A program made the position numbers and the translations under genes. A stretch of DNA of 64,000 bases, from positions 2,976,001 through 3,040,000 of the forward strand of contig JAQFVV010012496.1 in the NCBI GenBank assembly GCA_028023455.1, read 5' to 3'. The notes under the pieces were generated by a model, which saw only the letters and a list, made by a program, of their open reading frames with translations, made no database searches and had not been told where the DNA came from. This document shows positions 1-10,989 of the stretch, in pieces (the stretch's first letter is position 1; the number at the start of each line of letters is the position of its first letter). The DNA comes from Epiperipatus broadwayi. Its lineage: Eukaryota > Onychophora > Udeonychophora > Euonychophora > Peripatidae.

Positions 1-160
1 ACAGCTGAAATGACAATGTATGGAGTAGACATTAGGAATTTGCCCTGCTGGGTTCCTTTAAGGCCTCCAAGAGGTATCAAAGGGTCTCCTTTCAGTTAAT
101 AACAAAATCCTTCCTGCAGCCTCAAAGGGTCTCCTTTTTTTCTTGCATACACATATGTAT
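1..160. other. GC-richer unassigned segment with a short direct repeat
   Basis: The first 150 bases are clearly richer in G+C than what follows. Frame 1 on the plus strand is open from base 1 to a TAA at 97-99 (32 codons), so an exon edge or transposon tail is possible, but I recognise no protein. A 16-bp stretch, TCAAAGGGTCTCCTTT, occurs at 77-92 and again at 122-137. The window boundary cuts the segment, so its nature is unresolved. Confidence 0.25.
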
Positions 161-1019
161 TATGTATAATGTTAATTAATTCATGTCCTATACAAAATAA
201 TTACACACATGTTCTTTTAAATGTTCCAGTTATTTTCTCTCCACCAAACTTACTGTTGAGGCATGAAGTATTTTATAAAAAGGTGTGCAATTTTGATTAA
301 GTGTTTATAGAATTTCATTTTTGTAGATTAATATTGTATAAAAAAGAAGACAAATACTTATTGACATTATCAAATCTTAATGTCTCAATCAAATAACTAT
401 ATAAATATACATTCTTTCTTAATCTCCATGTCATACCGTAAAATGATATTTAAGAGTTTTTTTTAATAGTGATCCTGCTGGAAAATAATGTCAATAATGC
501 TTTAGTCCTCTAAAACTTAATACTTTATTATTGATCAATTATATAACATTGTAAAATTATCATCTCAGTTACTCTATCTTAGTTATTACTTGTCATTAAC
601 TTGTATGACATAAATCTAGAAAAGAATACATGTTGTTATGCTATCTTAGTTATTACCTGTCATTAACTTGTAAATATAGCATTAGAAAAGAATATATATT
701 GTTACTTAATTGAGAGAACATATCTTCTTTTTTTTAATAAAATTTTTAGTTAAAAAAAATCAAATTCTGAAAACTCTTGAAGAAAATAAAATCCAATCAA
801 AATTGCATATATATTTTTATTATAAAAAATAGTTCATTCCCCAACAGTAAGTTGGGGAAAGGAGATCTCGACATTAAAAAAAAAAAACAAATGTAAATAG
901 TTTGCCTAGGACAGAGTTAATTAAATTCACAAAATACAAATTGTAGTCATCTTAATACTTTATTTCAAATAAAATATATGCGTTTAAATACATTTAAAAA
1001 TACAAATTAATGTGATTTA
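161..1019. other. Non-coding AT-rich spacer with one tandem duplication
   Basis: No gene is seen. The only structure noted is a 68-bp tandem duplication at about 573-708: the string CTATCTTAGTTATTAC begins at 573 and, with one or two changes, again at 641, each followed by TGTCATTAACTTGTA and an AAAAGAATA block. Confidence 0.5.
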
Positions 1020-1585
1020 TTTTCTATTGGACAGGTTTCAATATTTAGGATCAAATATTGAAAAAAGTACATCATAAAAAATAAAAAAATCAATAGAAAA
1101 AATGGCAAATGAGACAAACAATAGGAATACCCAACTCAGTTTTATAGAGTAATAATAGGCACAATATTAATGAAAATAAAAAGATATATATGACCTCTGG
1201 AATCGAGTGACGTATTGTATGGGGTGAATATATAAACAATAAAAAAGAAAAGTGAACACAGATTGTTAGCAACATAAATGAATTGCAGATCAGTAAGATC
1301 AAGACTGTAGAAAAGAATATATCAAAAAACTGGAGTAGTTGGAATGAAAAAAAAAGTAAGTCATTAAAGAAAACAGAAGATGGTATGATCATGTCAGAGA
1401 AATAAATACAAACAGAATACCAGAGATGATGACTGACTGAGAAACAGAGAAAAAGAAAAAAATAGAAAGACTTAAGAAAACAATGAAAAAAAAATACTTG
1501 GTGAATAGCATGGGTAGTAGTGGTCTATCAGAAGTAGACTTTGTGGCTAGAGAGACATGGGGGGAGGGATATAAAAGGAATTCTG
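1020..1585 (+). pseudogene. LINE reverse transcriptase C-terminal relic
   Basis: Conceptual translation with several frameshifts and stops gives pieces typical of the post-catalytic part of non-LTR retrotransposon polymerases. The start resembles the thumb 'YLGS-I-K' segment (FQYLGSNIEKS, after correcting frame). It is followed by SIEKMANETNNRNTQLSFIE, then HRLLATEMNC, then a WYDHVRE-I-TNRIPEM-style C-terminal block near 1385-1430. The order matches the usual end of an endonuclease-reverse transcriptase LINE. No catalytic YADD box lies inside this fragment, so it is a 5'-truncated, dead copy. Clade (RTE-like or related) is inferred from memory of family patterns. Confidence 0.6.
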
Positions 1586-1889
1586 AAGAAGACTTCTTAT
1601 ATTATTATATTACCATTTCTAGCAATTCTAGAATTTATATATTTTAAAGAAATGCAATATTAATGTTTTTTGTCATAGAATATGGCTAAGAATACGCTAG
1701 AGAACTGCAATTGGAAGAGTTGATCTTTCAGAAAGAAAAAATGCTGCAGAAAAAGTTAAAAGATAGCACTATAAGAAATCATGTAAACCCAAATTTTGTG
1801 ATACATTAATACATTTTTATTAGTTATTCATTAGACTAGATATTATCCACTTAATGAATAGTATTTTTATAATGTAATTTTCACTACTC

Positions 1890-2095
1890 CACTCTCATGT
1901 AAGACGACAGAAACTTGTTTCTATCCACTTTTAATGCTTTGTTTCTCATATCTTTGGTCATATGTTTATGGCTATATCACTCCACAAGATGATAAAAGCA
2001 GATAGAAACCAGTCCCCATCTTGCATGAATTATGATTGCATTCCTCCACAAGATAATAAAAGCAGATAGAAACCAGTCCGTATCTTGTGTGAGAA
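1890..2095. repeat. Family E repeat (AGCAGATAGAAACCAGTC), tandem and inverted
   Basis: The string AAAAGCAGATAGAAACCAGTC occurs at about 1995 and again about 58 bp later near 2055. A diverged reverse complement (CTTGTTTCTATCCACTTTT) lies just upstream at 1913-1932, making a small foldback. A further copy with the same GGTCATATGTTTATG leader is at 10880-10960, and part of it recurs near 9325-9345. GAAACCAGTC resembles a hammerhead 3' core, but no acceptable CUGANGA or helix II is visible. Confidence 0.6.
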
Positions 2096-2099
2096 TGGT

Positions 2100-3340
2100 G
2101 TAATGCTAATTACATTGTAGAAATATTAGTTATCAAATTTTAGGATATATTTGTCATTCACAGATTAATCTATAAGCATAGGCAAATTCATATTAACTTT
2201 TGTTGGGTCTATCTATTTACTATTGCCAATCTAAAGATTAAAATATCACAGTTAGTAGTTTAAAATATATATTCACTGATACAAAAGAAGTATTCGTGCA
2301 GTATGTTTTTATTTTAATCTTATCTTAAAATAATTTAAAACATGTATTTTTTTTTTTTTTTAAAGAAAAAAAAATTCTGGCCTAGAATAATGGGATTTCT
2401 TGGTTGAAACACGTTCATTACCATCATGCTTTTAAAAAAAAAATAGTACCACAATGCAAAACACTAGTAACTTTTAAAACTTGCTATGAATTCAGGATTG
2501 GAATTGTGGTTTTTGATCAAGGTGATAATACTGATCGGTGTGTCAACGTACAACTATCAGTTTCTCTACTTAAAATTACCTCAAACCAAAAGTTGAATAT
2601 TATAACAAATAAAAAGAATATTTCTAAAAAATTCACAGAAATAAATTTGAAATAATACATTTACAAAAAAAAAAAATTCTGACAATAGTCTTTATAAACA
2701 TCCATTTATTCAAATCTTAAGGACTCCAGTCAACTAGAGAATACTTTGAAAGCTTGATTAGTTGATTCAAGTGGCTTTATATTTGACAAATTAACACATT
2801 ATGATTAATTACAGACAAATAATTTACTTTTCAGATTACCTTTTTTTTTAAACAATCCGATATTTAAAGATCTCCATGTTGGCAGTTGGAAAATTTACAT
2901 CAACATATTCAAAATATTTGCAGAATGTAAATAAATATCTTCAACTTATCCTATCCAGATATTATTGACTCTCTCCCTCTGTTACTATAAACTAATATAT
3001 TATTCTAAATTTAGAAAATGTAATTATTATTTTTAACAAGGCTGCAAGTTTAAAAATATTTTGCTAATTCTAACTTTCTGCAAGAAAAGAATAAGCTTGT
3101 AAAAAATATACATTTCCATGCATATATATATACACACACAAATATAAATAGACAATCAGCTAGTAAAAATTTTTATTCCTTTTAAAAAAATGACAACTAA
3201 TTTTACATTTAGCTATTTATTGTTATACCATCAATCAGAATTGTTATTAAAATGGGCATGTTAAAAGTGAGAAGAGGGGGGGGGGAGTGGGACGGCAATA
3301 GGTATAAAATATTTTTAATCCAATGGAATACTAAAGTAAA
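2100..3340. other. Unassigned AT-rich DNA
   Basis: I see no credible gene or recognisable transposon here. An 83-codon frame at 2404-2655 is low-complexity, lysine-rich and unlike any family I know. A G homopolymer sits near 3276-3287. Confidence 0.5.
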
Positions 3341-3344
3341 TTTT

Positions 3345-3860
3345 CTTATCTATCTATCCATTTCTTTTATAATATCTTGTAATTCAGTTTCCTATTTCAT
3401 CTTTTCTAGCATGTATATCTAGTTCAATTTCGACTCAGTCTCTTACTATCCATTTCTTTTACAATCTCTTGTAATTTAGTTTCCTACCTATTTAATCTCT
3501 TCTAGTATATATATCTAGCTCAATTTCAACTCAGTCTATTACTATCCATTTCTTTTACAATCTCTTGTAATTCAGTTTCCTACCTATTTAATCTCTTCTA
3601 GCATATATATCTAGCTCAATTTCAACTTGATCTCTTACTATCCATTTCTTTTACAATCTCTTGTAATTCAGTTTCCTACCTATTTCATTCATCTCTTCTA
3701 GCATATATATCTAGCTCAATTTCAACTCAGTCTCTTACTATCCATTTCTTTTACAATCTCTTGTAATTCACTTTCGTATCTATTTTATCTCTTCTAGCAT
3801 ATATATCTAGTTCAATTTCAACTCAGTCTCTTATTATTCATTTTTCTGTCTCAGAGTGCT
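3345..3860. repeat. 96-bp minisatellite, about five units
   Basis: The anchor TATCCATTTCTTTTACAATC starts at 3355 (variant), 3447, 3543, 3639 and 3739, with a decayed sixth start at 3835. Spacings are 92, 96, 96, 100 and 96 bp. Each unit also contains a CTCTTCTAGCATATATATCTAG segment and a CAATTTCAACTCAGTCT segment. The main period is a multiple of three, and the minus strand shows a lysine/glutamate-rich frame (for example QEIVKEMDSKRLS) interrupted by stops, so coding origin is possible but not supported now. Confidence 0.9.
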
Positions 3861-5340
3861 TTATGTGATCATGTTTATTAATATTTTTTTTTTCCAGCAT
3901 GTTCCAAAAACACATACATTTTATTCTTTGCTTTATTATTCTTTTTAAATATGATTTACAATATTCTACATAAAAAAAATGTTTACTATGCATAATGCTA
4001 AAAGTTTTATGAAATTTAAGAATATTCATAAACTTGCCATGGACTTTAAAAACATCAAAATGACTAGAGAGGGTAGTTTTCCATGGGGGGGGGGGGCAAT
4101 TTTCACTATTTATTTTATTTAAATGAAGATATGCTACAGTAAGTTTTTTTCATTACTTTTATGTTTTGACTGAATGCATAAACTCACACTCAGTAAATAT
4201 GTAAGTACATGTTCCCACTTAACTTATTATTTATAACTACATTATTATTTTTTTAATTTTCTTTATATTATAATCTTAATTTATATTTTCATAATATACA
4301 TAGGAAAAAGCATATGTTATAAACAATACAAGTTTTATCATAAAGGAAGCTTAAAAACAAAATGTGAATTATTATACATACAATGGAGCTTGGAACAAAA
4401 TATAGTGGATATTGACTATTACTGTATTATTAGTCGAATGCAGAACTAATTGCTCAACCTGTTTTCAGGCGAAGGAATTAACATTCATACATACAATCCT
4501 TATTATGAAAGATTAATATATTGTAACAACAATAACTTTATGGACACTTATTTTTAATAATCGTAAGGCGACCAACCATACTCTTTTAGGAAGTTTTATA
4601 CTCCTTTTTCATGAACCATACTCCTTTTAAAACCTGTACTCCAAAAATACTCCTTTGCATTCTTTTGTACTCCTAAAAATATAAAAACTATAATGATTAT
4701 TGTATATAACCGTTTATATGTCCGTGTGCATAAAGTTGTCTATGATACGTGTGTATGTGATTGTGTGCACACTGTAACATAGGATTGTCTAGCTAATCAT
4801 ATACTGAATGCATCCAGTATATGATTATCTAGAAAATTTTCCAGAGAATGTTTTACTATTTATATATTGCACAAGCCATCAACTATATTATTCAATAGTT
4901 TTTTTAAGAGAGTCATATCAAAAATACTCAAAAGTTATAAATTATGTATAATCCGTGATAATTTCTTTCTAAAAGAATTGGATACAGAACATATTAATAT
5001 ACTGTTATTATAATAATGTGCTATGGTTTTTAAAAGATATTGGGAAGTAAGAAAAAAAAATTGCATTATTTTTAGAAATAAAGTTATGTGAGATTTTCCA
5101 TATTTAATTGATCTTGAATAGAAATATGATTTTGCCTTCATATTTTATGAAATTAATCACTTAACCATGATTTATTTATGAAAATTTGATTATTTTCAAT
5201 TTGAAGTTAAAAGTTGATTATCATACAAATAATTAAAGGTCAGTCACATTATTTTCCAACATTCAAATCATTGGAAAATATATCAAAAATTAAATTTAAT
5301 ATGTATGAAGAAAAATTTAATGCACATTTCAATGATTTTC
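3861..5340. other. AT-rich spacer with a TACTCC cluster and a small palindrome
   Basis: No gene is seen. Bases 4570-4685 hold about six variants of TACTCCTTTT in 110 bp, reminiscent of subterminal repeats of a DNA transposon, preceded by GGCGACCAACC. At 4788-4806 and 4815-4833 there is a 19-bp inverted repeat (one mismatch) around an 8-bp loop. A 12-base G run sits near 4086. Confidence 0.5.
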
Positions 5341-5364
5341 ATATAACAGATAAATTATTATTGG

Positions 5365-5895
5365 TTGTATGAGATAGATTGGATAACTGAAGGGAGCTTG
5401 AAAGTCTAGGTTCAAATCCCCTATAATTACATCTAAACTCCAGGGGAAAAGGTATACCTGTATTGAAATATTACAGATTCAGCTTGTATCATGTCCATCC
5501 CTCTTCTGTGTATTTAAATGAAAAAGATCCTATACATGAGGGGTCAGAATGATTTAAAGTCAACATGGGCATTTAATAATATTGGCATTACCAAGAGATT
5601 TGAGCATTCCACCATCAGATTTTCAATTTTATAAATGGATCAAGAATTGGATGGTAGAGTAGATTGAAGCCTGCCCATTAAAGATTGAAAATTTGCTATC
5701 TTAATATAAACAGAGCACTGATTATATATGTGTGTGGAAGATGATGATCCAGACCAACTGATAAGTGCTGGTTCAGCATGAAATATGTATATTGGAGATC
5801 ATTTATCTTTTTCACATGTGTGTGGTCATGTGTATTGGTTAATAGATTGGATAGTTGAAGGCAGCTTGAAAGTCTGAGTTCAAATTCCCTATATT
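5365..5895 (+). mobile_element. Family B hammerhead repeat, tandem 1+ unit
   Basis: A tRNA-like block appears twice, with its B-box-like GTTCAAATYCC at 5410-5420 and 5878-5889, about 468 bp apart. Between them lies a conserved body (GTCAACATGGGCAT near 5561, ATTAAAGATTGAA near 5677) and a hammerhead at 5744-5802. The ribozyme has helix I pairs ATGATC/GATCAT and CCAA/TTGG, core CTGATAA at 5758-5764 (G8 changed to A), helix II GTGCTG-GTT-CAGCAT, and GAAA at 5780-5783. So the fold is clear but catalysis is probably lost. Confidence 0.75.
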
Positions 5896-5899
5896 ATCA

Positions 5900-7395
5900 A
5901 TTGATATCCCTTTAAACTTGATTGACCAAATTATACAAAAAACGAAGAAATCTCAGAATTTAATAACTATTTAAACAATACAACTAATCTGACATTTGAA
6001 AATGTGTTCCAAACTTTTGATTCCACATATACCGTATTAATAAATCATTTTCTATTATGAATATAAACATTCTTTAAAAGCCTAGATATCTGATGAATAT
6101 TTAGAAAGCAGCATTAAAAATAAATATTGCAAAAAATCAATCTGGATTTTGATATGGTTACTAAAGAATTTTATAAATGTCATTAATTACTAATTTCTTA
6201 AATAATATGTTTGTGTTGGGACAATGATAGTTCACAATTATTATTGGAATAAAATATATAATTTTTTTTAAAATATAATTCTTGACTATATTTCATTGAA
6301 AAGATGCGACCCTTTTAAAATAGTGACTTAAAAAACCTGCAGTAGTCTCATAACACATTGTGTGCGCCATTAATTGAAATATTATTTTTGATAATTTTCT
6401 ATACTATATATATTAAAGAAACACCTAAGAAAGTGGGGTGAGTAAATAACTCATTTTTATAACTTTTGGTAAAATATAGTGTTTTAGCTACTTATAGTAT
6501 TTCTACTAATTTTTATTGCTGCTATTTATAAATTATTTTTCAAATAAATATTACTTTTGCTTATTATTTTTATAATGAGCCCTGGAAAAAAAAAAAACTT
6601 TTAGAACTTTTATTTTTAGTTCTTGAAATTGCTGCGTGGTGGCATACTTGTTGCATTTTTTTTTTTACATAATTAAGTTTCTTAGTTGTAATATCCAAAG
6701 TTACACAAACTAAAATAATGAAATGAAGAAAATTGTATTTTTCTAGGTTTATTATAAATAAAGATTTCTCTTGATTTTATTTATTTTTTCCTAATATGAT
6801 CCAGTAGATATGTAGAGGTGTGTATTTAAAAAGACACTGTAATATATTGTGTAACATGTAAATAGAATGAATGTGGACAGAAAAGAAGTTATATAATAGT
6901 AATTGTTTTTCATCATCAATACAATAGGAAATTAAGCCTGTCATTATTTCCAGGTTTTTTTTTTCCAGAATGTGGGGCTAAGTTGAATCATTTGAAATAT
7001 GTTTTACTTTTAGTAATTTATGTTGTAATGATTATTTATCCTAAGTTAAATAATTATCTTTGCATATACATGTATTTATTTTTTGGAATGTAAAATTTTA
7101 TATCATCTTGTAGGTAACTGTGAATGGGGGAAGGGGGGATTTTTATTGCCTTTATGGGCACATTATGATGAAATTACATTTGATGATTAAGGTGGCCAAC
7201 TATTTTTTGTATAAAATGAGTATGAATGGATTTTCATTGGATATGGTGATTGGGTTTGTGGAGAAAAAAAAACCTGAGGTTTTTCCATGCGACTATAAAC
7301 ACAATTTAAATTAATTTTTTAAAACTAATCTCTCCATGACATTTGAATCAATCGACATAGCTTGTTTACTTTCAATGTTCTTATATCTGAATAAA
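5900..7395. other. Unassigned AT-rich DNA
   Basis: No gene or transposon protein is recognised. A 64-codon plus frame at 7120-7314 shows no family resemblance. Poly-A and poly-T runs occur near 6588 and 6658. Confidence 0.5.
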
Positions 7396-7399
7396 TGCA

Positions 7400-8770
7400 A
7401 AAAGTTCATTGCCATCATTACCATTTTCAACCATTATCTATCCATTTCAGGATGAATATCTATTCAACATTAATCCAGTTTCTGTAATCCATAGTTTTTC
7501 CATAACACAGTAAAAAACTTCATTTCATTGATCCATCTTAAATATGGTTTCTTTTAAGGTTTTTTGTAATTCTCTTGGATTCCAAACTTCGAGTATCTAC
7601 CTATTAACATTTCTTCTAGTGATATATCCACCCTAACTTAATTTCAATCTTTTAAATCTTTCAATGATATTAGTGATATTTTTTGTTCTCTCATCCAAGA
7701 ACACTGCTGTCAATCCTTACTCCCAATATACATCTCTTGACTAATCTGAAGTTTCTTCTCATAAGGGTTCAAGTTTCAGATCCATAAACAAGAACTGATA
7801 AAACACATCTATTACAATCCTTCTTTTCCGAACAAATAAGCATACTACTTTTAAATATTAAATTCCTTTCTATCAAAAGGACTCTAGATGAGATTAATTT
7901 TTTAATTTCATACATAATGTCACCATATCTATTGATAGCCTGTAGTTGTTTGTAATTTATGATTATTAATCTTTACTTTCTTTTTTTTTCTGGGAAAATC
8001 CATTCAATATTACTTTAGTCTTTTTTATTATTTTTCTTTAGCCCTCTGATAACTCTTGCAATATTTCCTGAAGCTCTGACATATTATCTGCAAAAACAAC
8101 CAGGTCATCTTTAAAAATCTAGATAACTTACGTAATCGCTATGTACTTTTATTCATTCACAAAATACTTCTTGTAACTGTTGTAAAACATTTTGAAGATA
8201 TGAAATCACTCTATAGTACCCCTCCCCATGTTTGAATGTTTATCTTGTTAGTGTCACCATGGAATATAATTACTGCTGTTAAACATTTTGATATACATTT
8301 TCCAGAATATTCCGAATCTATCCAACGCTTTAATCACTATGAAAATGCTTATAGAATCAAATGATTTTTTCACAATGTACCAGTCCAAAATGCAATCGCA
8401 ACTCATATTTATTGATCCTTTCTACAATTTCTCCCAATGCGTGGATGTAATCAACTCTATTCAAACCACTTTTAAATTGAGCTTCTTATTTTGGTTGATG
8501 AGGATCCAATGTTTGTTACGGACAAGTTGTAATTATTTTGGTAAAAAATTTATACAGAACTGATAGAAGAAAATAAAGAAGATATTACAAACCTATTTCC
8601 TTTTTTAAATATCAATATTATTACTTCATTCTTTGAATCATATGTTATATCCTTATCATTAGCTATTTGATATATAGCTTTGCAACTTTTTCTTCCAACA
8701 TTTTATGAGACTTTTTCCTTCTTATAAATTTAATTCCATGCTTTATTTCTTTATTTAAAATGATTGGCTA
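7400..8770 (-). pseudogene. Minus-strand LINE reverse transcriptase relic
   Basis: Read on the minus strand from about 8770 down, frameshifted pieces follow the usual order of a non-LTR polymerase. A YxPISLLSVLYKLFTKI block comes first, then a QPK-EAQFKSG-like block with DYIHALGEIVERINKYEL near 8410-8500. An active-site remnant, DDLVVFADNMSELQEILQ, lies near 8050-8115. Downstream thumb and C-terminal pieces reach about 7430. The aspartate pair survives, but stops and frameshifts break the rest. The pattern fits RTE-type or BovB-like LINEs and resembles the fragment at 44030-44640. Confidence 0.7.
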
Positions 8771-9625
8771 TTCAGTAGATATAGTAATTGTTGGAATGTG
8801 ATAATTAAAATTAATAACATTTTTATAAAAACCATTATGCTCTCTAAACATGAATCAACAACAAAGAGGGATTGAATATAATATTGCTGCCCTTCCATAA
8901 AAATCCAAGATAGAATTAAATTTATCGTATCATAAAAACCTGTAGGAAATGTATTTAAATAAAGTACAATACCATCAAAATTAGATCTAATACTTCATAT
9001 TTCAGATGAAGGTACTAAAAGTGTTGGCAATTTCATCGTCTAAACTTTTAAATTCATATATTTTTTGCTAAGCCAATCACAAAAGATGCCTAATCTGCAA
9101 AATAATACATTGATTTATAAAAATATGTGGAGTATTTTAACATTAGTAAAATACCAAAGACCAATATAACAGATCTTCATTTCATCAAAAATAATTTAAC
9201 TGAAATATGTAAATTCAAACAAGTAACAACAAAATCTAGAATCTGTAAAAGCTTCAATATCAAATAATAATATTTCTGTAGCATAATTTTCACTATGCTG
9301 CCTCAATGCAATATAGTGAGATTGATTTCTATCCACTTTCAACATCTTGTTGAGGGGAGTAATCACAAACTAAGATTTTGTCATTTCCTGTATAATTCAA
9401 ATCCACTTAATGCATATTGTGTTGTTGTGAGTAAAGTTTTTTTTTTTTTTTCAGTTCAAAACAATACAAAAAAATTCATTATGAATTTTTTAAAAAAGAT
9501 CATTTTTAAGGTGAACAACTTAAATACAAAACATTTCATTATAAACAAAACAAAAATAAATTCATATTAATTTGAATAAAATATAATGAGAAATGAAAAC
9601 ATTAATTTTTATAATAATTTTTTAA
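8771..9625. other. Unassigned AT-rich DNA
   Basis: No gene is seen. A short stretch near 9325-9345 (TTTCTATCCACTTTCAACATC) resembles the inverted half of the family E repeat at 1913-1945. Confidence 0.4.
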
Positions 9626-9629
9626 AAAA

Positions 9630-9880
9630 CGTTGTCAATGGCACTATCACTTAAAGATGGATCAAATTTTTGTGATGAAAAGACCAGCTACAGAAAAAGC
9701 TCTTTCCAATTCAATTGATGTCTGTGGGATGGTCATTAGTGAGTTGTATACTTTTTCTAAATTATTTGTGCTCTTCCCTGTTGCTTCAAAAGTACTTCCT
9801 TTGAGATATTATTGACATCATATGATATATCGTCTGGATTCTTGATTCTAATCTTACAATTCGATTTTCAAAACATGCTT
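9630..9880 (-). pseudogene. hAT transposase C-terminal dimerisation fragment
   Basis: The minus strand encodes SIELERAFSVAGLFITKI near 9665-9710. This is the hallmark of the hAT C-terminal dimerisation region (family consensus SSAxERxFSxAG-x-T-RRxxL). After a stop codon the reading continues with a recognisable S-L-SDSAID-like segment in shifted frames. Upstream residues (SLMTIPQT) also fit. Only this end survives; the catalytic region is not seen nearby. The relic lies directly beside the large hairpin at 9887-10108. Confidence 0.75.
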
Positions 9881-9886
9881 AAAAAA

Positions 9887-10108
9887 TAAACAGTGAGGAT
9901 TGCCAATTCCTCTACAAGCTTTATGATAAATGCTTAGCCAGAGTCAGCACTTAAAATATCTCTGTCAGGAACCACTCCCCAAACCCCTGACCATGGTTTT
10001 GTGCTTTGGCACTCAGCACGAAACCATGGTCAGGCGTTTGGGGAGGGGTTCCTGACAGAGATATTTTAAGTGCTGGCTCTGGCTAAGCATGGCAATCCTT
10101 ACTGTTTA
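9887..10108. repeat. Near-perfect long hairpin, 75-bp arms
   Basis: Arms 9930-10004 and 10016-10090 match at 71 of 75 positions around an 11-bp loop. An outer 19-bp arm pair (9887-9905 and 10090-10108) extends the palindrome, with a 24-bp insertion on the left. It is much richer in G+C than its surroundings. The inner arms contain CCATGGTC next to GCACGAAA. On the minus strand CTGA, GTGC-CAAA-GCAC, AAAACCATGGTC follow each other, like a hammerhead with three core bases deleted. It may be a foldback descended from an HHR element; that part is inference. Confidence 0.9.
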
Positions 10109-10109
10109 T

Positions 10110-10770
10110 AACTTACAAGCTTAAGAGATAGGGTCATGTGATATATGACTTTTATTTTGACTATGAATGCTTAAAAAATATTTTTTATTCTTTAAAAAAA
10201 AATTCTAACAGTAAAGATTTGCCTTTAAGAATTAAGAATAAAATTTTCAAATGTTACTAAAGCACTTCTTTATTTACTTATGTTTTTGTTTATACAAAAT
10301 TACCTGCAGTAATAATCATAATAATAAAATAAAGTACAAATATTCACCAAAGATAACTACAAATAAGTAGATTCCCTGAGTTTGAATTTAATAAACTCAA
10401 ATTTCATAACATTCTGCAACGTTTTTGTTTACAAATTCGTATTAAAAAGAATTTCAGAGTGGAAAGTGAGTTTCATAACAATAGGCTTATACTGAAAAGT
10501 TTGTAAATTGTAACAGATGGCTACAATTCAATATATTTGAATTTGTATGGAAAATTCTTTATTTGTGGCATATGTATCGTATTTTTCTAATTTTGACCCA
10601 AATTCATTATTAAACCAAAAAAGTAGAGCAAATATACTAAAATTTTGAGTGCAAATATTTTTGATATGTTTAAAAAAAGTAAAAAAAAATCCTAATAAGA
10701 ATTAGAGTGATTCCTGGAAAATTTGGTTTCCTATCTCAGGATAATGGGATCTTGTCATCCCATTTGAGAT
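10110..10770. other. Unassigned AT-rich DNA
   Basis: Nothing recognisable as a gene or transposon is seen. Confidence 0.5.
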
Positions 10771-10778
10771 ATCACAAA

Positions 10779-10980
10779 CATATGACCAAACACATGAAAA
10801 AAAGATGTACGATTCCCAAAATGCACATTACATGCAGAACCAAATGTGAATTTTGGGGATCAATACATCTTTTTTATATGTCTTTGGTCATATGTTTATG
10901 ATCATACTCCTCAAACAAGGTGCTAAAAGCAGATAGAAACCAGTCCCTATGTTGCATGAAACTGCATTGAGAAAATTACA
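10779..10980. repeat. Family E repeat with inverted repeat
   Basis: Arms 10779-10826 and about 10848-10894 are complementary over CATATGACCAAA, AAAAAGATGTA and GATTCCCAAAAT blocks. They are followed by a copy of AAAAGCAGATAGAAACCAGTC at 10925-10945. This is the same module order as at 1955-2030, so the two loci are copies of one interspersed repeat. Confidence 0.65.
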
Positions 10981-10989
10981 CTAAAAAAA

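Noticed and set aside
1090-1392. 100-codon minus frame
   Set aside because: Hydrophobic shadow frame antisense to a LINE relic on the plus strand.
1977-2095. Family E (AAAAGCAGATAGAAACCAGTCC) as another hammerhead
   Set aside because: GAAACCAGTCC fits a 3' core, but the upstream bases read AAGATGA or AAGGTGC rather than CUGANGA, helix II does not pair well, and helix I strands are not complementary.
3345-3860. CRISPR array
   Set aside because: Units are contiguous tandem copies without unique spacers, and the DNA is eukaryotic.
9930-10090. Rho-independent terminator
   Set aside because: Arms are far too long, the context is eukaryotic and there is no gene upstream; it is a foldback repeat.
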